A stretch of 64,000 nucleotides of DNA from Ewingella americana (GCF_006438725.1 NZ_RCZD01000002.1:435294-499293), one strand, 5' to 3'. Shown: positions 18,356 to 27,772, counted from the first letter of the stretch. A program made the numbers and translations. Notes: generated from the sequence alone by a model not told the origin.

Positions 18356-18441
18356 TAACGCTGTCCTTAATCCCCGGGAGCTTCGTTCATCCGCTGGATG
18401 ACCAATCTAAGATTGTCTGATGAGTGTAAAACCGTCAAATC

Positions 18442-18459
18442 GTACTCGCAAAAGAGTAC
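18442..18459. promoter_or_regulatory. TrpR-box-like palindrome upstream of aroL
   Basis: GTACTC-N6-GAGTAC, an 18-bp palindrome with the GTACT/AGTAC outer arms and length of the TrpR operator. It lies about 87 bp before the aroL start. E. coli aroL is repressed by TyrR with TrpR; only a weak TyrR half-site (TGTAAA at 18426) is visible here. Confidence 0.5.
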
Positions 18460-18626
18460 AACAAAAAAGCCTCATCAACAGGTCTATATTGCCCGCTGGT
18501 GAAGCCTTAAGTCAGTACTGCTTTGATACTAATAATAGTCTTACTTGAAGGCATCATACTGATAAATGCCGCAGGTGCAACGACTCCCCAGCCCCTGTAA
18601 AGAAGAAAGGCGGGCAGACCGTGATT

Positions 18627-19205
18627 TCAGAGTGGTTTACATACGTAGACCAGCGCGGGAGGAAAATTTTTCACCACGCGGACTTTTTGCCAGCTGAAGT
18701 AGCGTGACAACATTTTTTCAGAAAGGTGACTGTATTGAAACTGCACCATGACGCCGTTGTTTGCTTTCAATCTCTGTTGCGCTTTTTGCAAAATTCTCAT
18801 GCTGATACGCGTTGGCATTGACAGTAATGGCAGGCAGGAAAAAATGGCATCGAAATCCCCATCCAGATGTTCGGCGGAATGCGCCATCACCTGCAGACGC
18901 GAATCATCAATTTGATTCAGCTTATGCACAAACCCGGATTGGATCTCAAACGCCTGGAGCTGGGCATCCACCCGCATATTATTGAGAATGCGCTTGGTCA
19001 GCACGCCGTCGGCGGAACCCAGTTCGGCAATCTTCAGTGATTTCGCCCAGTCAATCTGGCTCAGCATTGAGCGACATAACCAGGGAGAAGACGGTACCAG
19101 CGTGCCCATCGTGCGTGGTGACGAGATAAAATTCTGCAAGTAATAAAATTGATTCTGTAACGATACCCTGGTGTTTTTGATAGTCAGTCTTGTGGCATTT
19201 AGCAT
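18627..19205 (-). CDS. SAM-dependent methyltransferase, phospholipid N-methyltransferase-like
   Basis: 192 residues. The FISSPRTMGTLVPSSPWLCRSM start is typical of the PmtA/COG3963 group, followed by the SAM-binding IAELGSADGVLTKRIL motif and the acidic AFEIQ strand. Proteins of this group methylate phosphatidylethanolamine or related small molecules, but the substrate here is not determined. Monocistronic, with an AT-rich upstream region. Confidence 0.7.
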   Translation of the reverse strand: MLNATRLTIKNTRVSLQNQFYYLQNFISSPRTMGTLVPSSPWLCRSMLSQIDWAKSLKIAELGSADGVLTKRILNNMRVDAQLQAFEIQSGFVHKLNQIDDSRLQVMAHSAEHLDGDFDAIFSCLPLLSMPTRISMRILQKAQQRLKANNGVMVQFQYSHLSEKMLSRYFSWQKVRVVKNFPPALVYVCKPL

Positions 19206-19418
19206 TTTTTATAACCCCTGGGGAAGTAGACCACTATCACATAGAAAAATTCTTAAGGAATAATTAATTAGCAGTATTATTTCCAAATCAAGGAGAGTTC
19301 ACGCAACGAAATGAGAATATTCTCTTTTTCAGCACATTAAATTTATTCTTAGCCGGTGTTTTGTAAGAAAATATTGGCAGATTTAGATGAAGGGAAAAGA
19401 GATGATTTTTGCACAAAT

Positions 19419-19454
19419 AAATAACCGGCTCAGATGACCTGATGCCGGTTATTT
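19419..19454 (-). terminator. Terminator downstream of the YhcN-like gene
   Basis: Perfect 11-bp stem AAATAACCGGC / GCCGGTTATTT with a 14-base loop, 41 bp past the stop of the small secreted protein gene. Confidence 0.7.
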
Positions 19455-19494
19455 GTCTTGAGACGGAGAAGTGCCGGTTTCCCGGCAGCTTGAC

Positions 19495-19770
19495 TTAACG
19501 ATACAGTTCAACGCTGGCACGTTCGAGGCTGGAGTCGCCTGGGGTGCTCATGCCAATCACACGGTAGTGGTTGGCGCCTTTGTCAGTCGCTTCAGCATTC
19601 AGCTGTTCCTTAATGCTACCTGGCGCACCACTCATCTGACTGATAGAGACAACGCCCAGTGATTGATAATTACCGCTAGCGGCCTGTGCGGCGGTTATCT
19701 GAGTCGCTGCCAGAGCAGAGAAAGACGCGGTAGTAATAATGGCTGCTGCAAGAATCGGTAAGAGTTTCAT
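19495..19770 (-). CDS. DUF1471 (YhcN/BhsA family) periplasmic protein
   Basis: 91 residues starting MKLLPILAAAIITTASFSALA, a signal peptide with an ALA cleavage site. AGAAGG eight bases upstream chooses this ATG over an upstream in-frame GTG. The mature part (YQSLGVVSISQMSGAPGSIKEQL ... GANHYRVIGM) is the DUF1471 fold seen in YhcN, BhsA and McbA, periplasmic stress-responsive proteins linked to acid, peroxide and biofilm responses. Confidence 0.85.
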   Translation of the reverse strand: MKLLPILAAAIITTASFSALAATQITAAQAASGNYQSLGVVSISQMSGAPGSIKEQLNAEATDKGANHYRVIGMSTPGDSSLERASVELYR

Positions 19771-20080
19771 AATGCACACCTTCTGCTGTTTTAATTACTG
19801 TTCTAAATAAATTAAGTTTGCGGATGTTTTCCGTTGAGTTAATTATCGGCCAGCCAATGCAAGAAGACGTAATGCGCAGTAAAGATGTTTAATCTTTGTG
19901 ACGGAAATAAGGAGAGAGTGAAAGTAAAAATGTCAACACCAGGAAGAGGCTGGCAATTGAGGATATTTGATGGATTTTAAACGCGGATATTACAACCTGA
20001 TCAGAAGATTCGCACAAATCGACGCCTGATAGCAATCACTGTTATGATTCTTTTTATTTACGACAAAACGGAGTTCGTTT
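19771..20080. other. Intergenic region upstream of the YhcN-like gene and yedI
   Basis: About 310 bp between divergent genes; AT-rich on the left. It must carry promoters for both, but no operator with a recognisable consensus was found. A CGGAG ribosome-binding site precedes yedI. Confidence 0.5.
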
Positions 20081-21004
20081 ATGGCTGGAACCAGCCTCCT
20101 GGCACTGATTGATGATATTGCATCAATTCTTGATGACGTTGCTGCGATGAGTAAAGTGGCGGCGAAGAAAACCGCGAGCGTACTGGGTGACGATCTGGCC
20201 CTGAATGCTCAGCAAGTCAGTGGCGTAAAAGCCGACCGTGAACTGCCGATCGTCTGGTCCGTTGCCAAAGGTTCTTTGATTAATAAAGCAATTTTAGTCC
20301 CACTGGCCCTGTTGATCAGCGCCTTTGCCCCATGGGCTATCACACCGCTGCTCATGATTGGTGGTGCTTATTTATGTTACGAGGGTTTCGAAAAGGTCGC
20401 GCATAAGCTTCTGCACGGCAAAAAAGAAGAGCATCACGAAAAACCGGATACCTCGAGCGAGGTGAAATCCGAGGCTGACGTGGCCAAAGTAGAGAAAGAG
20501 AAAATCAAAGGCGCAGTACGCACCGATTTTATTCTTTCCGCAGAGATCATTGTGATTTCGCTGGGCACCGTCGCTGCCGCACCATTCATGAGCCAGGTGA
20601 CCGTCATGGTGCTGATTGCCGTGGCGATGACGCTCGGCGTTTACGGCCTGGTGGCGGCGATTGTCAAAATTGACGACGCCGGTTTATATCTGAGTAAATT
20701 GAACGGCGAAAGTGGTTTCATGAATGTTGTGCGCAGTTTTGGCGGGATGATCGTCAATGCCGCGCCATGGCTGATGAAAACCTTGTCCGTCGTCGGCACA
20801 TTTGCCATGTTTCTGGTGGGTGGCAGCATCATCAGCCACGGCCTGCCGTTTATGCACAGCCTGATTGAAGTGCTCAATCATGGGCATCAGGGCTTTGTCA
20901 GCACGCTGATCACTGGCGCTACCGATCTGGTGGTTGGCCTGATTGTCGGGGCGCTGGTATTGGCCGTCGTGATGCTCGGGCAGAAGATCTTCAGCAAAAA
21001 ATAA
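20081..21004 (+). CDS. yedI: DUF808 inner-membrane protein YedI
   Basis: 307 residues with the family start MAGTSLLALIDDIASILDDVAAMSKVAAKKTA and several hydrophobic segments, interrupted by a charged loop (about residues 110-145, KKEEHHEKP onward). It matches E. coli YedI, a DUF808 inner-membrane protein of unknown function. Transcribed alone, with a strong terminator after it. Confidence 0.88.
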   Translation: MAGTSLLALIDDIASILDDVAAMSKVAAKKTASVLGDDLALNAQQVSGVKADRELPIVWSVAKGSLINKAILVPLALLISAFAPWAITPLLMIGGAYLCYEGFEKVAHKLLHGKKEEHHEKPDTSSEVKSEADVAKVEKEKIKGAVRTDFILSAEIIVISLGTVAAAPFMSQVTVMVLIAVAMTLGVYGLVAAIVKIDDAGLYLSKLNGESGFMNVVRSFGGMIVNAAPWLMKTLSVVGTFAMFLVGGSIISHGLPFMHSLIEVLNHGHQGFVSTLITGATDLVVGLIVGALVLAVVMLGQKIFSKK

Positions 21005-21010
21005 CGGTTC

Positions 21011-21041
21011 AGGGCGCAGTATTCACCTTTTACTGCGCCCT
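21011..21041. terminator. Hairpin between yedI and the convergent methyltransferase gene
   Basis: Perfect 11-bp stem AGGGCGCAGTA / TACTGCGCCCT with a nine-base loop, between two convergent genes. No long T-run, but position and strength suit bidirectional termination. Confidence 0.65.
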
Positions 21042-21050
21042 GGCTCGCCG

Positions 21051-21821
21051 TCAGCGGTTGGTGGCCACGATCATCGCCAGATCGACAGTAAATGAGCCAT
21101 CGGTCTGGATATCAAAGTGCTTAACGACGTCGTCCGGCATGACTTTTTGCAGCTCCCGAATCGCCACCACAAAATGTTCCGGGGTACGCATTCTCGCTAC
21201 CCAACTGCTGAATTCCAGCACCAGACGCCCACTCGTCAACGCTTCTATCTGTAATCCTGCCTCCGTGAATAACCTCAGCCACTGGCCCGGTGCATAGTTG
21301 TGCACATGTGACGTATCACGCAGCTTTTCCACCGTTTGCAGATAGATATCCAGCAGCGGATGACCCGGTGAGGCGACATCCATCATGATCATTGTTCCGC
21401 CCGGCTTCAGCACGCGGCGAACTTCACGCAGCGCCTGACCGACATCATGCCAGTGATGCGCCGAATAGCGGCTGATGATCACATCAGCAAAGTTGTCGGC
21501 AAACGGCAGCGATTCCGCCACACCCTGTTGCACCGAGATATTGTTCAGGCCTTTGTCTTTCGCCGCCTGTGCCACCACCTCGAGCATCTGGGCTGACAGG
21601 TCATAGGCGATCACCTTGTGCACCACCGAGGCAGCGATAAAGCTGGCATGTCCTGCACCACAGCCTAAGTCAATAACCTGTGCTTCAGGATAAGACTGCA
21701 ACAATGTCGCCAGCCGCTGTAAGTCGGCCCCCTGAGAGTGTACTGCGCTGGTCAGGTAATCCTGCGCTTGCGAACCGAACTGCTTTTCTACCGCCTGACT
21801 GTGACTGTTTTTGCTCTCCAT
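21051..21821 (-). CDS. Class I SAM-dependent methyltransferase, YafE/UbiE-like
   Basis: 256 residues. SAM motif I VIDLGCGAGHAS at about residue 50, motif post-I AYDLS, motif II FADVIISRYSAHHW and motif III LKPGGTMIMMD. It is most like YafE, a putative methyltransferase of unknown substrate. Divergent from an MmyB-type regulator 133 bp away, which may control it. Confidence 0.8.
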   Translation of the reverse strand: MESKNSHSQAVEKQFGSQAQDYLTSAVHSQGADLQRLATLLQSYPEAQVIDLGCGAGHASFIAASVVHKVIAYDLSAQMLEVVAQAAKDKGLNNISVQQGVAESLPFADNFADVIISRYSAHHWHDVGQALREVRRVLKPGGTMIMMDVASPGHPLLDIYLQTVEKLRDTSHVHNYAPGQWLRLFTEAGLQIEALTSGRLVLEFSSWVARMRTPEHFVVAIRELQKVMPDDVVKHFDIQTDGSFTVDLAMIVATNR

Positions 21822-21954
21822 TTTCTGCTCCTGTTATTGTGGTTTTTATAGGCTGACCCGTTGGCCGCAAAACTACTATAGGCAGCGTTATATACGAGTA
21901 CAACATAAGCACTTATACTGGTATGAATAACACCCTGTCTAAGGTATCCAGTCT

Positions 21955-22743
21955 ATGAACAGCACGGAATCCCTGAACGGCCCGAAAGCGCTGGGCGCCT
22001 TTTTACGCGCCCAGCGGGAACGCACAATGCCTCAGGACGTCGGCCTGCCTACATCGGCGCGCCGGCGAACCAGCGGATTACGCCGCGAAGAGTTGGCACA
22101 AATCAGCGGCATCAGCACCACCTGGTACACCTGGATTGAACAGGGCCGCGATGTGTCTATCTCCCCTGCCACCCTGGACCGCATGGCCGTCGCCCTGCGG
22201 CTTGAGGCAGCGGCACGCGAATATCTGTTCAGTTTAGCCGCAGTCAAAGATCCGCAGGCTCGGCTGGCCGCCGATGCCCCCGACGCACGGGTCAGCGCCT
22301 GCGTTAATCAGCTCACCTGCCCCGGTTATTTATTGGACAGCGCCTGGAACGTACTGACATGGAACCCACAGGCCGGGCAGCTTTTCTCCGGCTGGTTGGG
22401 GGTGGATCCACAGCCCAATTTACTGCGGTTTATGTTCCTGCATCCGCTGGCCCGCACGCTGGTGGTGGACTGGTCGGAGCGGGCGAAACGCGTGGTGGCA
22501 GAGTTTCGCGCAGAATCAGGTCATTTCGCTCAGTCCGACGCCATCCGCCAATGTGTGATGGCGTTACGCGAAGAGAGCGATGCCTTTAATCAGTGGTGGA
22601 ATCAGCAAGATGTGCTGGGGCGTGAAGGCGGTGAACGGCGCTTTATGCACCCGACTCACGGCGAGGTGGTTTACCGTCAGCAAACCTTTTTCCCTGCCGG
22701 TCATGCGGAATTCAAGCTGGTAATGTTGGTCGAGCAGGTCTAA
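21955..22743 (+). CDS. Helix-turn-helix regulator with MmyB-like ligand domain
   Basis: 262 residues. N-terminal XRE-type HTH (LGAFLRAQRER ... RRRTSGLRREELAQISGISTTWYTWIEQGRDVSISP), then the MmyB-like ligand-binding domain (LDSAWNVLTWNPQAGQLFSGW). The RTSGLRREELA start is diagnostic of this family. Probably regulates the divergent methyltransferase gene and itself; a small ATAC-TG-GTAT palindrome is seen in the shared intergenic region. Confidence 0.87.
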   Translation: MNSTESLNGPKALGAFLRAQRERTMPQDVGLPTSARRRTSGLRREELAQISGISTTWYTWIEQGRDVSISPATLDRMAVALRLEAAAREYLFSLAAVKDPQARLAADAPDARVSACVNQLTCPGYLLDSAWNVLTWNPQAGQLFSGWLGVDPQPNLLRFMFLHPLARTLVVDWSERAKRVVAEFRAESGHFAQSDAIRQCVMALREESDAFNQWWNQQDVLGREGGERRFMHPTHGEVVYRQQTFFPAGHAEFKLVMLVEQV

Positions 22744-22823
22744 TTGACAGAGTACCTGCGGATGTGTGAGGCTGAATTCGTTATCAAAATAACGACTTCT
22801 TTAACGCAGATGACAAGGAAACA

Positions 22824-23381
22824 ATGATGATAATTCGTCAACTGTATCAGGACAGCGATACCGAGATCCGCATTGCCACTGAGCTGGAAGCCGGACTGCA
22901 CCTGGAGGCGATCCGTGCTTCGGTGCAGGAGATCGGCCTCTGGGAAACCTGGTGTACCGAACAATACCGGTTGGAAGACAGCCGGAAGTACCTGATTGAT
23001 TCAGAGCAAAAACGCCAACGCGGCGTCGAATTCAATTTTTTCCTGTTTGATCGCGCCAGCGGCCAGATGATTGGTTCTGTTGGCGTTAACCGCATCAATC
23101 AGGATTATAAGCTCGCCAACGTCGGTTACTGGATCCGCACCGGTTTCACCGGCCGGTCACTGGCACCGCTGGCGGTCCATGCTGTAGCACGCTTCGTCTT
23201 TGATGAACTGGCCCTGACGCGGCTGGAGATTGTCGCAATGGAAGGCAACCACCGTAGTTGCCGCGTGGCTGAAAAAGCCGGTGCCGTGTCCGAAGGTCTG
23301 CATCGCAACCGTCTTTATTATCGCGGAAAGCCGAGGAATGCCTGGGTATATTCACTTATCCCCGACGATCTACCGGCCTGA
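22824..23381 (+). CDS. GNAT-family N-acetyltransferase, RimL-like
   Basis: 185 residues of the RimJ/RimL type. Visible are MIGSVGVNRINQDYKLANVGYWI, the acetyl-CoA loop region TGRSLAPLAVHAVARFVF, and a C-terminal half ending LEIVAMEGNHRSCRVAEKAGAVSEG. It would transfer acetyl from acetyl-CoA to an amine or protein N-terminus; substrate unknown. The ATG at 22827 is an equally possible start. Confidence 0.85.
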   Translation: MMIIRQLYQDSDTEIRIATELEAGLHLEAIRASVQEIGLWETWCTEQYRLEDSRKYLIDSEQKRQRGVEFNFFLFDRASGQMIGSVGVNRINQDYKLANVGYWIRTGFTGRSLAPLAVHAVARFVFDELALTRLEIVAMEGNHRSCRVAEKAGAVSEGLHRNRLYYRGKPRNAWVYSLIPDDLPA

Positions 23382-23434
23382 TCCCCAAATCAGTTTCCAA
23401 TCTCTCCCTACAAAATCTGGATAAGGCACTGAAC

Positions 23435-24280
23435 ATGACCTCTTCTACCCATATCGTCTCCACCGAGTGGCTGGCAAAAAACCTCAATTCACCGGACGTG
23501 GTGATCATTGACTGCCGAAAGTCAAAACCGGGTATCACTCCACCCATCGATTTCCACGGCAAATACCTCGAAGCGCATATTCCCGGCGCAATCTATGTTG
23601 AAGTCGATAATATTTCCGACTGCTCCACCGGGTTGCCACATATGATGCCAACGGCAGAAGAGTTCTCTGCCTCAATGAGCCGCCTCGGCGTTGCAGACGG
23701 TCAAACCGTGGTGCTTTATGACGAAGGCGATTTATTCTCTGCCCCGCGCGTCTGGTGGATGCTGACCAGTTTTGGCGCGAAAAGCGTACGGGTGTTGGAC
23801 GGCGGTTTAAACGCATGGCTGGCCGAAGGCCGGCCGACAGAGAGCGGTGAAATTGTCCGCGTTCCCGCCACCTTCACGGCAAAACTGGTGCGCCCGGTGG
23901 TAGTCAGTGCTGAGCAGGTACAGGATTCTCTTGGCAAAGTGCAGATAATCGATGCTCGTTCTCTGGGCCGTTTCAAAGCCGAACAGCCTGAACCGCGCCC
24001 GCGCCTGCACGGTGGTCATATCCCCGGCAGTCTGAGCGTGCCCTTCACCGAACTGACGGAAAACGGCCACCTTAAATCGCCGCAGGCGTTAAAGGCGACT
24101 TTCGAAAGACTGGGCGTGGATTTGAATAAACCGGTGATCACCAGCTGCGGTTCCGGCGTTACCGCCGCTGCGCTGGCATTTGGACTGGATTCACTCGGTG
24201 TAAAAGAAGTGATGTTGTACGATGGCTCATGGGCCGAATGGGGCAATATCGACGAAGATTACCCGATAGAAACGCACTGA
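23435..24280 (+). CDS. sseA: 3-mercaptopyruvate sulfurtransferase
   Basis: 281 residues, two rhodanese domains. The active-site loop CGSGVTA (Cys in ITSCGSGV, about residue 236) is the form found in SseA mercaptopyruvate sulfurtransferases. It transfers sulfur from 3-mercaptopyruvate to thiophilic acceptors. The start is preceded by GATAAGG. Monocistronic here. Confidence 0.94.
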   Translation: MTSSTHIVSTEWLAKNLNSPDVVIIDCRKSKPGITPPIDFHGKYLEAHIPGAIYVEVDNISDCSTGLPHMMPTAEEFSASMSRLGVADGQTVVLYDEGDLFSAPRVWWMLTSFGAKSVRVLDGGLNAWLAEGRPTESGEIVRVPATFTAKLVRPVVVSAEQVQDSLGKVQIIDARSLGRFKAEQPEPRPRLHGGHIPGSLSVPFTELTENGHLKSPQALKATFERLGVDLNKPVITSCGSGVTAAALAFGLDSLGVKEVMLYDGSWAEWGNIDEDYPIETH

Positions 24281-24290
24281 CTCCCGCATT

Positions 24291-25085
24291 TTACAGCCCG
24301 GTGACGCCCCGTTGCCGGGCCTGTTCTTTCATCTGCTGAATCACCTGATACTCCTCACGCGGCAGCACGCTGAAATGGTGAATGAGCAGACGTTCGCACA
24401 GCGCCTCGTTGGGTGGATGAGCGACGGTTTCCAGCAAAGCCAGACGCAGCAGACTGAGGGTTTCAGGTGGCGTAGACGCCGACGCGATCAGCGGCAGCCC
24501 CGGTGCGGCGGCCGTTTCGCCAATGATACACAACCCCTCAAGTTCCTGTGGCTGATAGCGGCGCAGCAGCTCCAGCGTGACGCAATCAATAGCCGCGATA
24601 TCCGCCTGACCTTGCCGGACAAGTTCCAGCGATTGCCGGTGTCCTCCACTTTCGACAGCCAGACCAAAGAACTGACCCTTTTCAGCCAAAGGCGCGACCA
24701 GCGCCCGCAAACTGTTGTATCCCGACTGCGAATCTGTGCTGTTAAACGCAGCCCTGCGCCCGCGAAAGTCACTCAGGCTGGCCAGCCTGTCTTCATCACG
24801 GACGACCAAAAAGCTGCGGTAATAAGGGCCGCTGCAACCCGGTGCGTCATAGCTGAAGGTACCGACCAGTTGCACCTGCGGCAAAAACTCGACCAGCGGA
24901 AATCCGCAGGTCTGGCTGAGGAGTAAATCCGGCTGTTGCCAGTGCGCAAGCAGTTCACCAGGCCAGTGCAATGCCAGGGGATAATCACGCTCACCGCTCA
25001 GTTGAATAAGCTGCTGGCGCAATGCCCGCCAGAACTGCTCGACATCGCCGGGCACGATGCCATACATCGGCAAAGAAATCAGCAT
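24291..25085 (-). CDS. PhnD-like substrate-binding-fold protein without signal peptide
   Basis: 264 residues of the phosphate/phosphonate ABC-transporter binding-protein type (PhnD/SsuA/transferrin-like): LLLSQTCGFPLVE, LSDFRGRRAAFNSTDSQSGYNSLRALVAP, and GQADIAAIDCVTLELL. There is no hydrophobic leader, so it is probably cytoplasmic, and no ABC permease or ATPase genes are adjacent. Its ATG directly follows the desaturase stop (TGAATG), so it is co-translated with the desaturase. Function unknown. Confidence 0.72.
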   Translation of the reverse strand: MLISLPMYGIVPGDVEQFWRALRQQLIQLSGERDYPLALHWPGELLAHWQQPDLLLSQTCGFPLVEFLPQVQLVGTFSYDAPGCSGPYYRSFLVVRDEDRLASLSDFRGRRAAFNSTDSQSGYNSLRALVAPLAEKGQFFGLAVESGGHRQSLELVRQGQADIAAIDCVTLELLRRYQPQELEGLCIIGETAAAPGLPLIASASTPPETLSLLRLALLETVAHPPNEALCERLLIHHFSVLPREEYQVIQQMKEQARQRGVTGL

Positions 25086-26117
25086 TCACACCGTCCGCTC
25101 ATTCACACCTCCCGATAAGTTGCTGCTGATAATCATAGCCGATGTACGGCGCGCCGCATCGGGTTCACCGGGTGCCAGCGGATGCACTTCCACCGCGAGC
25201 GGATTCAGCGCGTGGTCACTGAACCACTGCGCATACCCTTCAACCAGAAACCCTTCACTGCGCTGAATATAAGCTTCACGCTCAGCAAGATAGACTTTGC
25301 GCAAACCGAACCACGGCAGGCCGGGTAAGTCATGGTGAACCAAATGGTAATTCAGATTGAGGAACAGCAAGCGCCACCCCAGACCCGCTTCGTTAAGCGT
25401 TGAACGCGCTTGAGGTGCATCATGAGCGCGATGCTCAAAGAAAGAGCGCAGTTTGGTCAGGCTCAGCGCCGGATAACTCACCGCCAGCACAAAATAGAGC
25501 GGCGACAGCCCACGCTGTGACATCCAGTGAAACAGCCCGGCCAGCAGAACAGCATGAATCAGCCACATCAGTATGGTTTTGGGTTCGCCTCGTGCCACAC
25601 TCAGCAATGCGCCTTTCATCGTGGCGCCGATATCCAGTAACGGGCCAATGATCATTCTTCCCGGCAAGGTATTACGCAGTTTAATCACCGCGATACACCA
25701 GACCGGAAATCTTTCCCAACGAGCACGGGTAAAGTAATAACCTTCCGGGTCATCCTCCGGTAACGTCAGGTGGTCATTACGGTGATGGCGCAGATGAGAA
25801 TCGCGGTATAAACCGTACGGATACCACACCGCCAGCGGCAAGATACCGAAAAGCTGATTGAGCCACGCGTGGCGTGTCGGATGTCCATGGATCAGTTCAT
25901 GTTGCAGCGACATATACCAGGTGGTGAAGAGAATAAGTAAAGGCGTTGCGGCCCAACTTCCCAGTGCCTGCCAGAAAAAAACCACGCCAAACCAGCCGCC
26001 ATAGACCGTCACCATTAATAGCCAGGTCGGCAGTTCCAGACGCCACCACCAGACCTGAGAATGCCGGTGGATATCGGCCCGCTGGCGGGCATGCAGGTAA
26101 TGAGCAGAAGAGGACAT
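25086..26117 (-). CDS. Fatty acid desaturase family membrane protein
   Basis: 343 residues from the ATG at 26117, chosen over an upstream in-frame TTG. Three histidine boxes are visible, HELIHGH, HLRHHRN and HLVHHD, in the positions of membrane di-iron desaturases/hydroxylases, with hydrophobic segments between. It likely introduces a double bond or hydroxyl into an acyl chain or related lipid. First gene of a two-gene unit with a PhnD-like protein; substrate unknown. Confidence 0.82.
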   Translation of the reverse strand: MSSSAHYLHARQRADIHRHSQVWWWRLELPTWLLMVTVYGGWFGVVFFWQALGSWAATPLLILFTTWYMSLQHELIHGHPTRHAWLNQLFGILPLAVWYPYGLYRDSHLRHHRNDHLTLPEDDPEGYYFTRARWERFPVWCIAVIKLRNTLPGRMIIGPLLDIGATMKGALLSVARGEPKTILMWLIHAVLLAGLFHWMSQRGLSPLYFVLAVSYPALSLTKLRSFFEHRAHDAPQARSTLNEAGLGWRLLFLNLNYHLVHHDLPGLPWFGLRKVYLAEREAYIQRSEGFLVEGYAQWFSDHALNPLAVEVHPLAPGEPDAARRTSAMIISSNLSGGVNERTV

Positions 26118-26476
26118 AAGGACACGCCTGAAGATAACATGGCGCAATTATCAGGTAGCGAAAAGAGTAAGTTAAATGACTAATAACGCATTGATAAGTG
26201 AATAAATTGCTAAGCAAGAAAGGGCAATAATGGCTTGTAGGGCGGGTTGAAATTAATACACTTCGCGCGTGTGCTCAGGATCTTTCTGTTCTGAGCATAA
26301 GTTTAGCAAGGCGCAGAAAGAGAAAAGCCCCGAATTGCTAATCACATATTAAACAAGAAGATACGGAGGTTGCGGCCACTCTGACTTACGAATCCAACAG
26401 GTAAGGCAACCCAATGGCGGGGTCATACCCGCCTTGGGTTGTTGTGCATCGATCCCTGAGCACCCATTCACTCCAC
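26118..26476. other. Intergenic region between the desaturase and agp
   Basis: No gene seen. It holds the desaturase promoter region, a 7-bp inverted repeat TGCTCAG-N12-CTGAGCA at 26272-26297, and the agp terminator at its right end. Confidence 0.5.
26407..26441 (-). terminator. agp terminator
   Basis: Stem CAACCCAATGGCGGG / CCCGCCTTGGGTTG with a single bulge and a short loop, 36 bp past the agp stop. Confidence 0.65.
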
Positions 26477-27772
26477 TCAGCCTTGCAGATCTTTTTGCAG
26501 CGCCTGGGTAAACTGATCCATCGGGCAGAATCCTTGCTTATCGATCTCACAACCTGCAATTTGCAAGGTGACGCGCTGTGGCGGATTTTTCATGCTCAGC
26601 GGGGTGTTATTGCGGATCTGTTTTGCCGTCGGATAGACATATTCGATCTTCATCAGATCCTTGTTAGCTTTCTTATCATGCCAGCGCTGGAACACCACTG
26701 CGCCACTGATAGGCGTACGTTCGTACTGACCCGGCAAGGTGTAATCTTTGGTTTTCAGCGCCGCCAGCAAAGACGCAATGTTGGAGTCATGCCCGACCAG
26801 CAAGGCCAGTTTTGCCTGCTGTGCTGATTGCTGATCGGCAGATTTCGCGTCACTTTTATTCAGCGCGCCGGAAATAAAGGTCAGCAGAGGTTTTGCCGCA
26901 TTGGCCGCAATGGCAGGCGAACCGAATAGCGTCTCGTGGTAGAGATTTTTGATGGTTTCCAGCTTCGTCCACTGCTCAGGCGTGGTGATCTGCCCCCAGG
27001 CGACATCTTTCAGCGGGAAGCCTTCGTAATACTGCAACATAAAGGCGTCAGTCGCGCCGGTCGCCATTCGCAAAGGCCCGGTAATGCCCGGTTCTTTACC
27101 CTGAACTAAAACCACGGCCGACGGCTGAGAAGCCAAATCGCACTGTTTATCCTGCTGACACAGTTTAGAATTCTGATAATCCATCACCTTTTGCAGCAGC
27201 AGGTAGTTCGGTTTCAGCCGCTGATTCAGCCCGTCAATCCCCCCCTCACCTGCATGTTGATTAATCGAATTCAGCGCATCCGTCTTAAACTTCTCGTTCA
27301 CGTCTGCGGTAATAATCGGGTTGAACACCGGGTCCATTTTGCCAACGTCAACCCGGTTAACCACCGCCACATCACAGCCTGGGAATGCGCCAGTGACGAA
27401 GTGCTTTGCGGTGTCAATCGTACGCGGCAGGCTGTTTGCGTAAGCAAAAACCTGGCCGCCCGTAGGACATTGTGCCGCAGGCAGCAACTGACTTTTCGCC
27501 AGCCAGGCGCGGAAATACTGGCCCATATGCTCTTCAATTTCGCCGCCTTTCGGCGTCAGCAACCCACCTTCTGTCTGCCATTTTGGCCAGGTATGGGGTG
27601 TCGATTCCGCCAGCACGTCACCGTAATTGACCAGCGGTGCGCGGATCCCGTGGCGGCTCATCACCAGCACCTGTTGCAGTTCAAGAGAGGTGTTGGCAGC
27701 AAAAGAAGGGGCGGACATTGGCAGCAGACAAGCTAGCGCCGTCAGTGCAAAAACGCGGGGTAATGTTTTCAC
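26477..27772 (-). CDS. agp: Glucose-1-phosphatase
   Basis: 431 residues from the GTG at 27772, which has GAGGA seven bases upstream; a further in-frame ATG 60 bp upstream is not supported. Signal peptide LPRVFALTALACLLPMSAPSFA. Histidine acid phosphatase motif RHGIRAP near the mature N-terminus, with the catalytic HDSN at about residue 320. Matches Agp, a periplasmic phosphatase that hydrolyses glucose 1-phosphate and has phytase-like relatives. Confidence 0.9.
   Translation of the reverse strand: MKTLPRVFALTALACLLPMSAPSFAANTSLELQQVLVMSRHGIRAPLVNYGDVLAESTPHTWPKWQTEGGLLTPKGGEIEEHMGQYFRAWLAKSQLLPAAQCPTGGQVFAYANSLPRTIDTAKHFVTGAFPGCDVAVVNRVDVGKMDPVFNPIITADVNEKFKTDALNSINQHAGEGGIDGLNQRLKPNYLLLQKVMDYQNSKLCQQDKQCDLASQPSAVVLVQGKEPGITGPLRMATGATDAFMLQYYEGFPLKDVAWGQITTPEQWTKLETIKNLYHETLFGSPAIAANAAKPLLTFISGALNKSDAKSADQQSAQQAKLALLVGHDSNIASLLAALKTKDYTLPGQYERTPISGAVVFQRWHDKKANKDLMKIEYVYPTAKQIRNNTPLSMKNPPQRVTLQIAGCEIDKQGFCPMDQFTQALQKDLQG

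Noticed and set aside
18426-18443. Possible TyrR box upstream of aroL
   Set aside because: Only the TGTAAA half matches; the second half departs from TTTACA.
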